Part shown: in pieces, positions 50,701 to 60,664 of the stretch
Layout of the letters: each line of letters begins with the position of its first letter
Position numbering within the stretch: position 1 is the first letter of the stretch
NCBI RefSeq assembly: GCF_027125355.1
Contig: NZ_CP114052.1
Location: 1,116,001 to 1,180,000, forward strand
Length of the DNA stretch: 64,000 nt
Direction of reading: 5' to 3'
Origin: Peptostreptococcus equinus
GTDB taxonomy: Bacteria; Bacillota; Clostridia; Peptostreptococcales; Peptostreptococcaceae
Program-made: the position numbers and the translations under genes
The notes under the pieces: generated by a model
What the model was told of the DNA's origin: nothing
The model's input: only the letters and a program-made list of their open reading frames with translations
Databases searched by the model: none

Positions 50701-51864
50701 TTAAAACATTTGAACAGCCATAAGTATCCAGTGAGCTGAAATACCTGCAGCTAAACCACCAAATGTATGAGCTAATATTGCCTTACCAGCTAACTCTCTT
50801 GTTCCAAGTGCATCCATCATACCAACATGAGTACTTAAGTATCCTGACCAGCACATACCCATAGCAGTAAATACAGCTATTTCATTTGGACCAGCCACTC
50901 CATTTTTAATAAATTCTGGAACTAGAGATATTGCTGCTCCTACAGCACCTAGTGAAGTTATTGGGAATGCAATAGTTTCTGGAGAATGGAATCCAAACAA
51001 TGGTTCTAATACAACCTGTATTTTACTTCCTAGATAAGGTAATAGTTTTATTCCTTCATAAGCTGCTCCAGTATATGATCCATTTTTTGATGGACCAAAT
51101 GTAATCATCATAACGAATGTACAAACTATCAATACTCCAGGTATTATAGCTACACCCATTTCAACACCATTTTTTCCGCCTTCTAATAATGTATCAAGAA
51201 CTCTTTGGAACATATTAGTATCTCTAACATATCTGTGATCTATAGGCGAATCTAAATCATCAGATGACATCGTTTCATCATATGGATCATTAGCATGTTC
51301 ACCATAATATTTTTTTGTTTGCATAAGCATTATTCTAACACTTACTATAGAACCAATTATAGCCCCTAGATTACCTATCAAAGCAGGTACAATATATTTT
51401 GACCCTTGAGCTATCATAAAAGTTGTAACTATTAGACCCATTCCGAAAGCTGTACCTATATTACATAGTGCAGGAACTTGATACTTCTTGAAATACTGAG
51501 TAAAAGTTTTATCCTTCGCAAAAGGTATAATAGCAGGATTATCTGAAAGATAAGTTGCAACTATTCCTGTAATACTTGCTCCAGGTAGATTCCAAATTGG
51601 TTTCATTATTGGTGCAAATATTTTATTAACCAATGATATTACTCCAAATTCTGACAATAGACCACTAATCGCTCCAGCTAGAACTGCCATTGCCATAATC
51701 AATAATACTGTGTTTAATAGTAAGTCATGAGCTGTAGCCATCATAGTCTTGAACATGTTACCAGCGCCCATGATACTTCCAACCCAAGCAAAACCTCCGA
51801 TAAATATTACTAGGAAGACGAATGTCTCTATGCCAATGGCTTTTACTTTCTTCCGTTCATTCAT
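50701..51864 (-). CDS. Nucleoside-recognition (Gate) domain membrane protein, YjiH type
   Basis: This polytopic membrane protein of about 387 residues has at least nine hydrophobic helices. Gate-domain features are visible: LLNTVLLIMAMAVLAGAISG near the start, a LSDNPAIIPFAK segment, and LTS-type GFHSPETIAFPITSLGAVGA. It ends with CWSGYLSTHVGMMDALGTRE. Related proteins (YjiH, SpoIIIAA-neighbour Gate proteins) are thought to transport nucleosides or small ligands, but the substrate is unknown. ATG at 51864 follows AAAGGA; ATG at 51876 is in frame. The gap of 337 bp upstream is AT-rich with only the trmD terminator. Confidence 0.75.
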   Translation of the reverse strand: MNERKKVKAIGIETFVFLVIFIGGFAWVGSIMGAGNMFKTMMATAHDLLLNTVLLIMAMAVLAGAISGLLSEFGVISLVNKIFAPIMKPIWNLPGASITGIVATYLSDNPAIIPFAKDKTFTQYFKKYQVPALCNIGTAFGMGLIVTTFMIAQGSKYIVPALIGNLGAIIGSIVSVRIMLMQTKKYYGEHANDPYDETMSSDDLDSPIDHRYVRDTNMFQRVLDTLLEGGKNGVEMGVAIIPGVLIVCTFVMMITFGPSKNGSYTGAAYEGIKLLPYLGSKIQVVLEPLFGFHSPETIAFPITSLGAVGAAISLVPEFIKNGVAGPNEIAVFTAMGMCWSGYLSTHVGMMDALGTRELAGKAILAHTFGGLAAGISAHWILMAVQMF

Positions 51865-51876
51865 ATTGTTTACCAT

Positions 51877-52173
51877 CCTTTCAATATAGGTTATATCTAT
51901 AACTATTTTATCACTGCTTATTATTAATTATATAACAATTATCTAAATTTTGCAAGTAACTGATTATTTATCACATAATAATTGTCTAAAATCATTAAAA
52001 AACCTAGTAAATTGAATAAATTCTTTCAAATTACCAGTTTTTTTTAGTATAATATCAAAAAAATACTTTTATTGATTAAGTTTTAACTTTTAAGCTAAAT
52101 CTAATTCATATTCTTTTCAATTTAAATTCACTATATAATCTATAGATAAAACTTATAGTATAAATAAAAAAAA
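51877..52173. other. AT-rich intergenic region between trmD and the Gate-domain gene
   Basis: No gene or repeat is visible. The interval should hold the promoter of the membrane protein gene, reading minus, but no hexamer pair stands out. Confidence 0.4.
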
Positions 52174-52197
52174 ATGATAAAGGACTTCCTTTATCAT
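52174..52197 (-). terminator. Terminator of the ffh-trmD operon
   Basis: ATGATAAAGGA and TCCTTTATCAT form a perfect 11-bp stem with a 2-nt loop, followed on the minus strand by a T-rich tract. It closes the ribosome/SRP operon at trmD, where rplS would normally follow. Confidence 0.8.
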
Positions 52198-52213
52198 TTT
52201 TAATTTTTAATTT

Positions 52214-52924
52214 TTACTTTTCTCTATTTTTATATTTTTTCCACAAATCAGGGCGCCTTTCTTGTGTTATTTTCTTTGATTCATTCAATCTCCACTCATC
52301 AATTTTTTTATGGTTACCTGAAATAATTACATCAGGTACATCCATACCATTAAATGTTCTAGGTCTAGTATAGTGAGGATATTCAAGCAAATCATTCTCA
52401 AATGACTCATCTTCAAATGACTCATTTGTACCAAGCACACCCGGTATCAATCTAGAAATAGAGTCAATCATAACCATTGCTGGCAATTCTCCACCTGTTA
52501 GTACATAATCACCTATTGAAAATTCATCACTTACAATAGAATCTATTATTCTTTGATCTATACCCTCATAATGTCCACATAAGAATACTAGATTTTCTTC
52601 TTTGGATAATTCTTTTGCGTATTCTTGGTCAAATGTTCTTCCTTTAGGAGACAAATAAATCAATTTTGGCTTTGTAGACATATCCAATCCCATATCTTCA
52701 ATTACCTTATCAAATGTAGAATAAATAGGCTGAGGAGTCATTACCATACCCGCTCCACCACCGAATGGATAGTCATCTACTTTTTTATGCTTATTTTCCG
52801 AGAAATCTCTAATATTATAAATTTTTACTGAAATAATATCTTTTTCTATTGCTCTTTTCATTATACTCTCACTCATATAGGATTCAATCATATGAGGAAA
52901 AAGAGTCATTACTGATATATTCAT
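52214..52924 (-). CDS. trmD: tRNA (guanine-37-N1) methyltransferase
   Basis: This 236-residue SPOUT enzyme makes m1G37. It starts MNISVMTLFPHMIESYMSES, with DYPFGGGAGMVMTPQPIYST and the knotted SAM site: KLIYLSPKGRTFDQEYAKEL, LCGHYEGIDQRIIDS and SIGDYVLTGGELPAMVMIDS. The catalytic Asp lies in the C-terminal NESFEDESFENDLLEYPHYT part. Its start touches the rimM stop by one base, the standard rimM-trmD coupling. It is the final gene of the operon. Confidence 0.96.
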   Translation of the reverse strand: MNISVMTLFPHMIESYMSESIMKRAIEKDIISVKIYNIRDFSENKHKKVDDYPFGGGAGMVMTPQPIYSTFDKVIEDMGLDMSTKPKLIYLSPKGRTFDQEYAKELSKEENLVFLCGHYEGIDQRIIDSIVSDEFSIGDYVLTGGELPAMVMIDSISRLIPGVLGTNESFEDESFENDLLEYPHYTRPRTFNGMDVPDVIISGNHKKIDEWRLNESKKITQERRPDLWKKYKNREK

Positions 52925-53439
52925 TAGTCCAATAAACCTGAAATTGGATTAATTATTATTTTATTTTCTTCTTCATTTATTTCAGGTACAATTTCATATA
53001 CTGCTGGTATTAGATACTCTTTTGAATCCTCGGATTTTACTACATATACATCATTTGCAGAATACTGTAATACATCTGATAGCTTACCAATTATTTTACC
53101 ATCTACAGTTTCTACTATCATTCCAATCATATCGCTAATTAAAATTTCATCTTCATCTAATTCATATGTATTTTCTCTATCCACATATATACTCTTATTA
53201 ATTAACTTTTGAACTGACTCTATACTATCATAACCCACAAACTTTAAAACAACCATATTGGATGATACTGGACTCATTTTTTGAATTTCCAATATTTCAT
53301 CTTCTTTTTTATCCAGATAAACGAAATTTAATTCTTTAAATCTGTCAATATTATCAGTGTATGAGTAAATCTTCACTTCACCTTTTAGACCTCTTGTAGA
53401 CACTATTTTACCTATTCTAAAATACTGAATTTTTTCCAT
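52924..53439 (-). CDS. rimM: 16S rRNA processing protein RimM
   Basis: This protein of about 171 residues has an N-terminal RimM domain (FRIGKIVSTRGLKGEVKIYS) and a C-terminal PRC barrel (YELDEDEILISDMIGMIVET and KEYLIPAVYEIVPEINEEEN). It assists maturation of the 30S head domain with uS19. ATG at 53439 follows GAGAGGA; the ATG six codons upstream has no ribosome site. It lies between khpA and trmD. Confidence 0.94.
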   Translation of the reverse strand: MEKIQYFRIGKIVSTRGLKGEVKIYSYTDNIDRFKELNFVYLDKKEDEILEIQKMSPVSSNMVVLKFVGYDSIESVQKLINKSIYVDRENTYELDEDEILISDMIGMIVETVDGKIIGKLSDVLQYSANDVYVVKSEDSKEYLIPAVYEIVPEINEEENKIIINPISGLLD

Positions 53440-53465
53440 ATCTTCCTCTCTCAACATAAATTATA

Positions 53466-53494
53466 GAAAAAAGGATTAGGTTATACCTAATCCT
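53466..53494 (-). terminator. Terminator overlapping the end of khpA
   Basis: On the minus strand AGGATTAGG (53494-53486) and CCTAATCCT (53480-53472) form a perfect stem followed by T6. The khpA stop codon is inside the hairpin. It could lower expression of rimM-trmD relative to rpsP. Confidence 0.75.
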
Positions 53495-53720
53495 CTACGA
53501 TTTCTAAAGTTGCATTTACATTCTTCTTGTTTGAAACCGACTTAAGTACAGTTCTCATTGATTTTGCAATTCTTCCTTTTTTACCAATAACCTTACCCAT
53601 TTCTGAGTCATCTACTTTAAGCTTTAAAAGGACATTTCTACCATCAACAATTTCTTCTACTTCTACTTTGTCTGGATTATCAACAAGAGCCTTTGCTATT
53701 CCTTCTATTAGCTCTTTCAT
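53487..53720 (-). CDS. khpA: KH-domain RNA-binding protein KhpA
   Basis: This is a 77-residue single-KH protein: MKELIEGIAKALVDNPDKVE, with the GKKG-type loop SEMGKVIGKKGRIAKSMRTV. KhpA works with KhpB as an RNA chaperone affecting cell division and small RNAs in Gram-positives. It follows rpsP in the conserved order. The ATG has a GGAGATGAT ribosome site. Confidence 0.93.
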   Translation of the reverse strand: MKELIEGIAKALVDNPDKVEVEEIVDGRNVLLKLKVDDSEMGKVIGKKGRIAKSMRTVLKSVSNKKNVNATLEIVED

Positions 53721-53740
53721 ATCATCATCTCCAAAAAGGA

Positions 53741-54013
53741 TTACTTAGATGCTTTAGATGCTTCGAACTTTTCAGTTATACCGTTAGTAGTGAAAAGTTT
53801 CTTAACAACTTCTGTTGGCTGAGCACCAGTTGCTAACCACTTGATTGCCTTTTCTTCGTCTATTTTAACCTGCTTTGGTTCAGTTAGTGGGTTGTAGTAT
53901 CCTATTTCTTCTATAAATCTACCATTTCTTGGTGATCTAGCATCTGCTACTATTACTCTGTAAAAAGGTCTCTTATGTGTACCCATTCTTCTTAATCTAA
54001 TTTTTACTGCCAT
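53741..54013 (-). CDS. rpsP: Ribosomal protein bS16
   Basis: This 90-residue bS16 reads [20 protein letters not shown], with [20 protein letters not shown] and [23 protein letters not shown] at 54013 follows GGAGG; the frame continues upstream by chance. It sits between ffh and khpA in the classic order. Confidence 0.97.
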   Translation of the reverse strand: MAVKIRLRRMGTHKRPFYRVIVADARSPRNGRFIEEIGYYNPLTEPKQVKIDEEKAIKWLATGAQPTEVVKKLFTTNGITEKFEASKASK

Positions 54014-54136
54014 TGTAAAATACCTCCATGTATCATTATTAATTATATTATTTATAAAAGATATATTCACTGTTGCAAATACTAATGAATTATATCATAT
54101 TTAACTACTTATGTAAATCAAATTTAATTGAAATTG

Positions 54137-55495
54137 TTAAAATGGTAATTTAGGCATTTTAGGAAAACCACCTTTTTTCATTTTGCCCATCATATTTCCT
54201 GATTGGAACATTTTCATCATTTTCTTCATCTCATTAAATTGCTTTATTAATCTGTTTACATCTTGCACAGATGTGCCACTACCCCTTGCTATTCTTTTCT
54301 TTCTAGAAGCATTTAGAACAGCGGGATTACGTCTTTCATATAGAGTCATAGATTGAATGATAGCCTTAGTTTTGTTTACTTCTTTACCGTTAGCATCAAA
54401 ATTACCCATCTGACCTTTTATAGAACCCATGCCAGGTACCATATCCAGCAACTTATCTAGTGGACCTAGGTTTTGAATTTGTTCTAGCTGAGATAGAAAA
54501 TCTTCAAAATCCATCTCATTTTTTCTCATTTTTTGTTCTAACTCTTTGACTTTTTCCATATCCAATGAGTCTTGGGCTTTTTCTATTAAAGAAAGTACAT
54601 CACCCATACCTAAAATTCTTGAAGCCATTCTATCTGGATGGAAAACTTCTAGATTATCTAACTTTTCTCCCATACCTACAAACTTGATTGGCTTATTTGT
54701 TACAGCTCTAATAGAAAGTGCTGCACCACCTCTTGTATCGCCATCTAATTTTGTAAGAACTACTCCATCTATGCCAAGAGCCTCATTAAATGACTCTGAT
54801 ACATTTACTGCATCCTGACCTGTCATAGAATCTACTACCAAAAGTATTTCCTGAGGATTTACATTTGATTTAATATCTTTAAGCTCTTGCATCAGTACTT
54901 CATCTACATGAAGTCTACCTGCTGTATCTATAATTACTACATCATTTAAATTATTTTTTGCATGTTCCAAAGCAGCCTTTGAGATATCTACTGGAGAAAC
55001 TTTATCTCCCATAGTAAATACTTCAATATCTAACTTTTCACCTACAACCTGTAATTGCTTTATAGCAGCTGGTCTATATACGTCACCTGCAACTAATAAT
55101 GGCTTTTTGCCTTTTTTCTTTAGCAAACCTGCCAGCTTACCAGAAGTAGTAGTCTTACCAGCACCTTGCAAACCAACCATCATAATTACTGTTGGTGGCT
55201 TTTGTGAGAAAGTAATCTCTGATTTTACACTTCCCATCAAATTGGTCAACTCTTCATTTACTATCTTGATTACCATTTGTCCAGGAGTTAGACTTTTCAT
55301 AACATCTTCACCAATGCATCTGTCTTGAACAACCTTTACAAAATCTTTTACTACTTTATAATTTACATCGGCTTCCAACAAAGCCATCTTGACTTCTCTC
55401 ATTGCTGCTTTTACATCGGCTTCTGTTAGTTTACCTTTAGATTTTAACTTACCGAATGCATTTTGTAGCTTATCTGATAAACCTTCAAATAACAT
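54137..55495 (-). CDS. ffh: Signal recognition particle protein Ffh
   Basis: This 452-residue SRP GTPase has an N domain, then the G domain with MMVGLQGAGKTTTSGKLAGL near residue 105, ADVYRPAAIKQL, VIIDTAGRLHVDEVLM and VLTKLDGDTRGG. A Met-rich M domain near 330-450 (MKKMMKMFQSGNMMGKMKKG) holds signal sequences and 4.5S RNA. It delivers nascent membrane proteins to FtsY. Its start overlaps the ylxM stop by one base. Confidence 0.97.
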   Translation of the reverse strand: MLFEGLSDKLQNAFGKLKSKGKLTEADVKAAMREVKMALLEADVNYKVVKDFVKVVQDRCIGEDVMKSLTPGQMVIKIVNEELTNLMGSVKSEITFSQKPPTVIMMVGLQGAGKTTTSGKLAGLLKKKGKKPLLVAGDVYRPAAIKQLQVVGEKLDIEVFTMGDKVSPVDISKAALEHAKNNLNDVVIIDTAGRLHVDEVLMQELKDIKSNVNPQEILLVVDSMTGQDAVNVSESFNEALGIDGVVLTKLDGDTRGGAALSIRAVTNKPIKFVGMGEKLDNLEVFHPDRMASRILGMGDVLSLIEKAQDSLDMEKVKELEQKMRKNEMDFEDFLSQLEQIQNLGPLDKLLDMVPGMGSIKGQMGNFDANGKEVNKTKAIIQSMTLYERRNPAVLNASRKKRIARGSGTSVQDVNRLIKQFNEMKKMMKMFQSGNMMGKMKKGGFPKMPKLPF

Positions 55496-55842
55496 TATAT
55501 CAACTCCCTAACTTCTTCTATTAAAATACGTAGCTGATTTTGATCTTTCTTATCTATATTAGATAAACTTTCAATCTGCTTTGCTAGTTTGTCTACTTGC
55601 TTATTTATTTTTTTTGATTTTTCTACCATTCTCAATTTATTTTCATATTCTTTTAAAGATTTTTCTGATCTCTTTAAACTATCAAATACCGACTGTCTTG
55701 AAATCTTTAATATAGAACTTATTTCTCCAAGAGAATAATCCTCTTCATAATACATAGAAATAATTTCTCTTTGCTTCTCAGTCAATAATTGAGAATAATA
55801 TGCTAGAAGTATCTCAACTTCAATCATTTTTTCAATATCCAT
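55495..55842 (-). CDS. ylxM: YlxM, SRP-associated helix-turn-helix protein
   Basis: This 115-residue protein has a sigma region 4-like helix-turn-helix: LTEKQREIISMYYEEDYSLG and ISSILKISRQSVFDSLKRSE. It matches YlxM/UPF0122, which is always placed before ffh in Firmicutes and in Streptococcus binds SRP components. ATG follows AGGAGG. A sigma-A-like promoter lies 45-70 bp upstream. Confidence 0.93.
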   Translation of the reverse strand: MDIEKMIEVEILLAYYSQLLTEKQREIISMYYEEDYSLGEISSILKISRQSVFDSLKRSEKSLKEYENKLRMVEKSKKINKQVDKLAKQIESLSNIDKKDQNQLRILIEEVRELI

Positions 55843-55885
55843 TTTAGACCTCCTTGTAAAGGTCTTTAACCTTACACTAGAATAT

Positions 55886-55912
55886 TTTATACTATAGTAA
55901 TAAATAAGTCAA
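55886..55912 (-). promoter_or_regulatory. Promoter of the ylxM-ffh-rpsP-trmD operon
   Basis: TTGACT (55912-55907), 15 bp, TATAAA (55891-55886) on the minus strand. The spacer is short, but both hexamers match five of six, and it falls in the gap between the ftsY terminator and ylxM. Confidence 0.6.
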
Positions 55913-55921
55913 GCACTTTTT

Positions 55922-55957
55922 AAATAAGTGTAAAGTTTTTTTACTTTACACTTATTT
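55922..55957 (-). terminator. Terminator after ftsY
   Basis: AAATAAGTGTAAAG and CTTTACACTTATTT form a 14-bp stem around an 8-nt T-rich loop. The minus strand continues into A/T sequence. It separates ftsY from ylxM. Confidence 0.6.
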
Positions 55958-55974
55958 AAAATTATTATATTTAA

Positions 55975-57084
55975 TTACATATCACCAAATAAAGCATTTG
56001 TGAAAGATTTTGCATCAAAATCTTGTAGATCTTCTGCCTTTTCACCAACACCTATTAATTTAACAGGTACATCAACTTCTGATTTAACAGCTAGAACTAC
56101 TCCACCCTTTGCTGTACCATCTAGTTTTGTAAGTGCAATACCTGTTATATCCGCAACTTCTTTGAAAGTTTTTGCCTGACTGACAGCATTTTGCCCTGTG
56201 GTGGCATCTACAACCAACAATACTTCTCTATGTGCCTCAGGATATTCTCTATCAATTATCTTAAATATCTTTCCAAGCTCATTCATTAAATTGACTTTGT
56301 TGTGTAATCTACCGGCTGTATCGACAATCAATACATCTGCCTTTCTTGACTGACAAGCCTTTATAGCATCAAATACTACGGCACCTGGATCAGCTCCTTC
56401 ATGATGTTTGATTATATCCACATCCACTCTATTGGCCCATATATCTAACTGTTCAGTCGCAGCCGCTCTAAATGTATCTGCAGCTGCTAGCATTACTTTT
56501 TTCTTATCATCTTTGAATCTTTGAGCAAGTTTACCAATAGTAGTAGTCTTTCCTACACCATTTACTCCAACCATTACTATTATAGTTGCTGGTTCTTTTA
56601 TTTCAATCTTGCTATTATCTTTTGATAGGATATCTCCTATTATTTCTTTTAATAGATCTCTAACTTTTAGTGGCTCTTTTACTCCTCTTTCTTTTATCAT
56701 AGTTCTTAATCTATCTATAATTTCCATAGTAGTATTAAGTCCAACATCTGCAGTAATTAGTATTTCTTCTAATTCTTCCATCAATTCTTCATCTATTTTG
56801 GTATATGAATTTAATATTGAATCTACCCTGCCAGTTATATTATCCTTAGTTTTTGAAATACCTTGCATTAATCTAGAAAATACATTGGTTTTTTCATCTT
56901 TTTTTTCTTCTTTGTCGCCTTCTTTTTCTTTTTGATTTTCTTTATCAGCTTCAACTAACTTTTTATCATCTCTTACTATTTCATCAACCTTAGATTCAGT
57001 ACTTTGAGTTGATTCATTTATATCTTTTTCTATTATTTCTTCTATATTTTCTTCATTGTCTTTTTTCTTCCAAAATTTAAACAT
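55975..57084 (-). CDS. ftsY: SRP receptor FtsY
   Basis: This 369-residue protein has a Lys/Glu-rich acidic N-terminal A domain (first 80 residues). An N domain follows, then the G domain with VGVNGVGKTTTIGKLAQRFK near residue 175, AADTFRAAATEQL, VLIVDTAGRLHNKVNLM and LTKLDGTAKGGVVL. It docks Ffh at the membrane. The stop of smc lies 8 bp before its ATG, so the two are co-transcribed. Confidence 0.96.
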   Translation of the reverse strand: MFKFWKKKDNEENIEEIIEKDINESTQSTESKVDEIVRDDKKLVEADKENQKEKEGDKEEKKDEKTNVFSRLMQGISKTKDNITGRVDSILNSYTKIDEELMEELEEILITADVGLNTTMEIIDRLRTMIKERGVKEPLKVRDLLKEIIGDILSKDNSKIEIKEPATIIVMVGVNGVGKTTTIGKLAQRFKDDKKKVMLAAADTFRAAATEQLDIWANRVDVDIIKHHEGADPGAVVFDAIKACQSRKADVLIVDTAGRLHNKVNLMNELGKIFKIIDREYPEAHREVLLVVDATTGQNAVSQAKTFKEVADITGIALTKLDGTAKGGVVLAVKSEVDVPVKLIGVGEKAEDLQDFDAKSFTNALFGDM

Positions 57085-57092
57085 CTTACCTC

Positions 57093-60000
57093 CTAAGATT
57101 CAATCATCTTTTCTGCTTCATCAAACTTTATGCTTATTACTGATGATACACCTTTTTCTTGCATTGTGACACCATATATATAATCAGCAACTTCCATAGT
57201 ACCTCTTCTATGAGTAACAGCAATAAACTGAGTATCTCTGCTCAAGTCTTTCAAAAATTCTCCAAATCTATATACGTTTACATCATCAAGTGGTGCTTCT
57301 ATTTCGTCTAATATACAGAATGGCGTAGGTTTTGATACAAGTATAGCGAAAAGTATACAAATAGCTGTCAGAGCCTTTTCACCGCCAGATAACAATGATA
57401 AATTTTTCATCTTTTTGCCAGGTGGTTGAGCCGTTATTTCTATATCGCATGATAGTATATTTTCCATATCAGAAATAGCTAAATTAGCATTACCGCCACC
57501 AAATAGTATCTTATATACCTTAACAAACTCTTCATTTATTATATTAAAGTTCTTTACAAATTCATCAACCATTCTTTCTTCTAGATCACTTATTATAAAT
57601 TTTAATGATTCGATTGATTTTTCTAGATCTATTTTTTGTTCTTTATAGAAAGTATATCTCTCACTTAGCTCTTCGTACTCTTCTATAGAATCTAAGTTTA
57701 CATTTCCAAGATTTTTAATAGCTTTCCTAAGTTTTTCAATTCTCTTAACATCTATATTTATACTTTTATCTATAAGTTCAAGTGCCTGAACTACTGTCAA
57801 TTCATATTTTTCAAATAATGAAATTAAAATATTATCACGTTTATCTATCTGGCGTTCTAATTTAGACTCAAGCTTAAATATCTCTTCTTTATATTCCATT
57901 AATTTTCTATCTTTTGCTCTAAATTCTTGACTTATCTCATCTAGTTTTTGCTTATGTTCATCTCTATATAACTTAATCTCAATAAGTGAACTTGATTTAT
58001 CTTTGAATTCTTTTTCCAAATCATCTATTAATTTTGTAAGTTCAAAAACTTTAGTATCTAATTCATTTAATAATTCATTATTTTCTTCCATTGAAGATTT
58101 TATATTATCTATTTCTATATTAGAATCAAGAATATTCTTTTCAATTCTTTCAATTTCACTAATATTTGACTCAAAAATCTGTTTAATTTTTACTAGCTCA
58201 AGATTCTTCTCATTATAAATTTTAACTATGCTTTCCAATTTTTCTTTTAAAGATTCTTGTTCTAAAGCTAGCACATTTATAGAAGATGAATTATCAAATG
58301 TAAGTGTAGATAAAGATTCTAAATTCATTGTAAATTCACTATAAGCCTTGCTATTTTCTTGTATTTGAACCTTAATACTTTCCAATTCAGCCTTATTATT
58401 ATCTATATCTTTATTTTTAACCTGAAGATCTCTAGCCATCATTTTTATCTGAGTATTAATAGATATTATTTGATTATCAAATTCTGACTTAGAGTTTTTC
58501 ATATCTTTCAGTTCATCTAGCAATACTTCTTTATGGCTAACTAAGGCTTGTGATTTATCTGATATAGCCATAAGATTGTTTTCATTTGTGCCAATTTGTT
58601 CTGATAATTCATCTATTATTCTCTTTCTAGATAAAATATTTGAGTTAGTCTTTAAGCTACCACCCGTCATAGCTCCACCTGGATTTAATATTTCTCCTTC
58701 TAGCGTAACAATTTTATATTTGTGAGAAGTCTCTTTTGCAAATTTAATGGCATTATCAATAGTATCTATAACTACAACCCTACCCATAAGGTAATCTACT
58801 ACACCCTTATATTTTGAATCAAATTCTAGTAAGTCAGACATTATGCCTATTGGTTTTATAGATACATTAGCCCTAATTTCAATCTTATTAGCCCTAACAG
58901 TATTAATCGGTAAAAAAGTAACTCTGCCATAGTTGTTTGATTTTATATAATTTATTGCCTGCTTGGCTGAATTTTCATTATCAACAACTACATTTTGAAT
59001 CCCTGCTCCTAGAGAGGCTTCAACAGCTTTTTCAAATTTCATAGGCACTTTGATCAATTCACCAAGTGCTCCATGAATACCAGAAATCGCCTTGTTATTT
59101 AGTACTTCCTTTACTCCTCTATTAAAACCTTCGTGTTGGTTTTCCATTTCTATATAAGTTTTTTGTCTAGATTTTAGTGATGCAGTCTTATAATTTAAAT
59201 CTTGATATTCCTTATTATTTTTTGAAATTTGCTCATCTATATTTTTTATCTGTAAAGCTTTATTGCCTATATTTACTTCAAAGTCTTTAATACTTGTTTC
59301 TAAATCATTTAAATTATTCTTTTTATCTTCAATGTCTAATTTTAATTGATCAATATTAGCTATCTTTTCACTCATAGAATCTGCAAATTCAAGCTCTTTA
59401 ATTTTTAAATTTTCAAGCTTTATCTTTATAGATATGGATTCTTTTGATAAGTTTTCTTTCTTTTGAAGTAAATCTAAAGATTTATTCTTATTATCTTCTA
59501 TAGATTTTTCTATACTTTCAAGCTTATTTTCAAGACTAATTTTTTCTTCAAAAATATCGGCTAACTCATTTTCTATTTTTTCTATAATAAATGAGTTATC
59601 ATCTGCCACCTTATTGATTTTATCAAGCTCTGTATTATCTATTTCTATTTTTTTATCTAAAATCTTTAGTTCATTTCTCTTTCTTTGTAATTCTGCCTCT
59701 TGTGACTTTATTTTTTCCTTAGAAATATTAAAATCACCCTTGTTTTCATTTAATTTTTCACTTAGCAAATTGATAGCTTCATTTGTCTCTTCTATCAGTG
59801 ATTCTAAGTTATTTTCTTCTTCTCTCAATTTTGAGATTTCTATTTCTAGATTGTTCTTTTCGTCTTCATCTAACTGAATCTCTTTTCTGTTTTCTTCTAA
59901 TTGATATTCAAAGTCCTTTATCAGTCTTTCGGCATGATCATTTTGCTCCAATAAATCATTTACTTCCAATATTTTGAGCTCATCTCTATACTTTATAAAT

Positions 60001-60641
60001 TTCCTTGCCTTTTCCTGTTGTCTTTCCAAAGGCTTAATTTGTTTTTCTATTTCGTCATAAATATCATTAATTCTCTCAAGATTTTCACTAGATTTTTTTA
60101 GATTTTTCTCTGATTCATTTTTCTTATACCTAAATTTAGCTATGCCACAAGCTTCGTCAAATATTTTTCTCCTGTTTGCAGGATTTGAACTCAGAATATC
60201 TTCTACCTTCCCCTGTTCAATAATAGAATATCCATCTTTTCCTATACCTGTATCCATTAGAATTTCTTTGATGTCTTTTAGTCTGCAAATTTTGCCATTT
60301 ATAGAGAATTCAGACTCACCACTCCTATAGGCTTTTCTCTTTATAATCAATTCATCTGAATCAATATCTATTTCTCCAAGCGCATTATCTAGGCAAATTG
60401 ATGCTTCACAAAAATTCATTGGATTTTTTGTATCAGTTCCAGAGAAAATGACATCTTCCATCTTTTCCCCTCTTAAACTTTTTATACTCTGCTCTCCCAT
60501 TACCCATCTAATAGCATCAGAGATATTACTCTTACCACTACCATTAGGACCTACAACTGCTGTAACCCCTTCTTCAAAGAATATATCAGTTTTAGTTGGA
60601 AATGACTTAAATCCACGTAATTCCAGCTTTTTTAAATACAT
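57093..60641 (-). CDS. smc: Chromosome segregation protein SMC
   Basis: This protein of about 1182 residues has an N-terminal head with TAVVGPNGSGKSNISDAIRW near residue 25. Two long coiled coils follow (about 170-500 and 670-1010) with a hinge between (GALGELIKVPMKFEKAVEAS, VEGEILNPGGAMTGGSLK). The C-terminal head has LSLLSGGEKALTAICILFA and Walker B PFCILDEIEAPLDDVNVYRF. ATG at 60641 follows GGAGATAG. It works with ScpAB in chromosome condensation. Order rnc - radical SAM - smc - ftsY is typical. Confidence 0.97.
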   Translation of the reverse strand: MYLKKLELRGFKSFPTKTDIFFEEGVTAVVGPNGSGKSNISDAIRWVMGEQSIKSLRGEKMEDVIFSGTDTKNPMNFCEASICLDNALGEIDIDSDELIIKRKAYRSGESEFSINGKICRLKDIKEILMDTGIGKDGYSIIEQGKVEDILSSNPANRRKIFDEACGIAKFRYKKNESEKNLKKSSENLERINDIYDEIEKQIKPLERQQEKARKFIKYRDELKILEVNDLLEQNDHAERLIKDFEYQLEENRKEIQLDEDEKNNLEIEISKLREEENNLESLIEETNEAINLLSEKLNENKGDFNISKEKIKSQEAELQRKRNELKILDKKIEIDNTELDKINKVADDNSFIIEKIENELADIFEEKISLENKLESIEKSIEDNKNKSLDLLQKKENLSKESISIKIKLENLKIKELEFADSMSEKIANIDQLKLDIEDKKNNLNDLETSIKDFEVNIGNKALQIKNIDEQISKNNKEYQDLNYKTASLKSRQKTYIEMENQHEGFNRGVKEVLNNKAISGIHGALGELIKVPMKFEKAVEASLGAGIQNVVVDNENSAKQAINYIKSNNYGRVTFLPINTVRANKIEIRANVSIKPIGIMSDLLEFDSKYKGVVDYLMGRVVVIDTIDNAIKFAKETSHKYKIVTLEGEILNPGGAMTGGSLKTNSNILSRKRIIDELSEQIGTNENNLMAISDKSQALVSHKEVLLDELKDMKNSKSEFDNQIISINTQIKMMARDLQVKNKDIDNNKAELESIKVQIQENSKAYSEFTMNLESLSTLTFDNSSSINVLALEQESLKEKLESIVKIYNEKNLELVKIKQIFESNISEIERIEKNILDSNIEIDNIKSSMEENNELLNELDTKVFELTKLIDDLEKEFKDKSSSLIEIKLYRDEHKQKLDEISQEFRAKDRKLMEYKEEIFKLESKLERQIDKRDNILISLFEKYELTVVQALELIDKSINIDVKRIEKLRKAIKNLGNVNLDSIEEYEELSERYTFYKEQKIDLEKSIESLKFIISDLEERMVDEFVKNFNIINEEFVKVYKILFGGGNANLAISDMENILSCDIEITAQPPGKKMKNLSLLSGGEKALTAICILFAILVSKPTPFCILDEIEAPLDDVNVYRFGEFLKDLSRDTQFIAVTHRRGTMEVADYIYGVTMQEKGVSSVISIKFDEAEKMIES

Positions 60642-60664
60642 TCTATCTCCTTTCATCAAACTAA

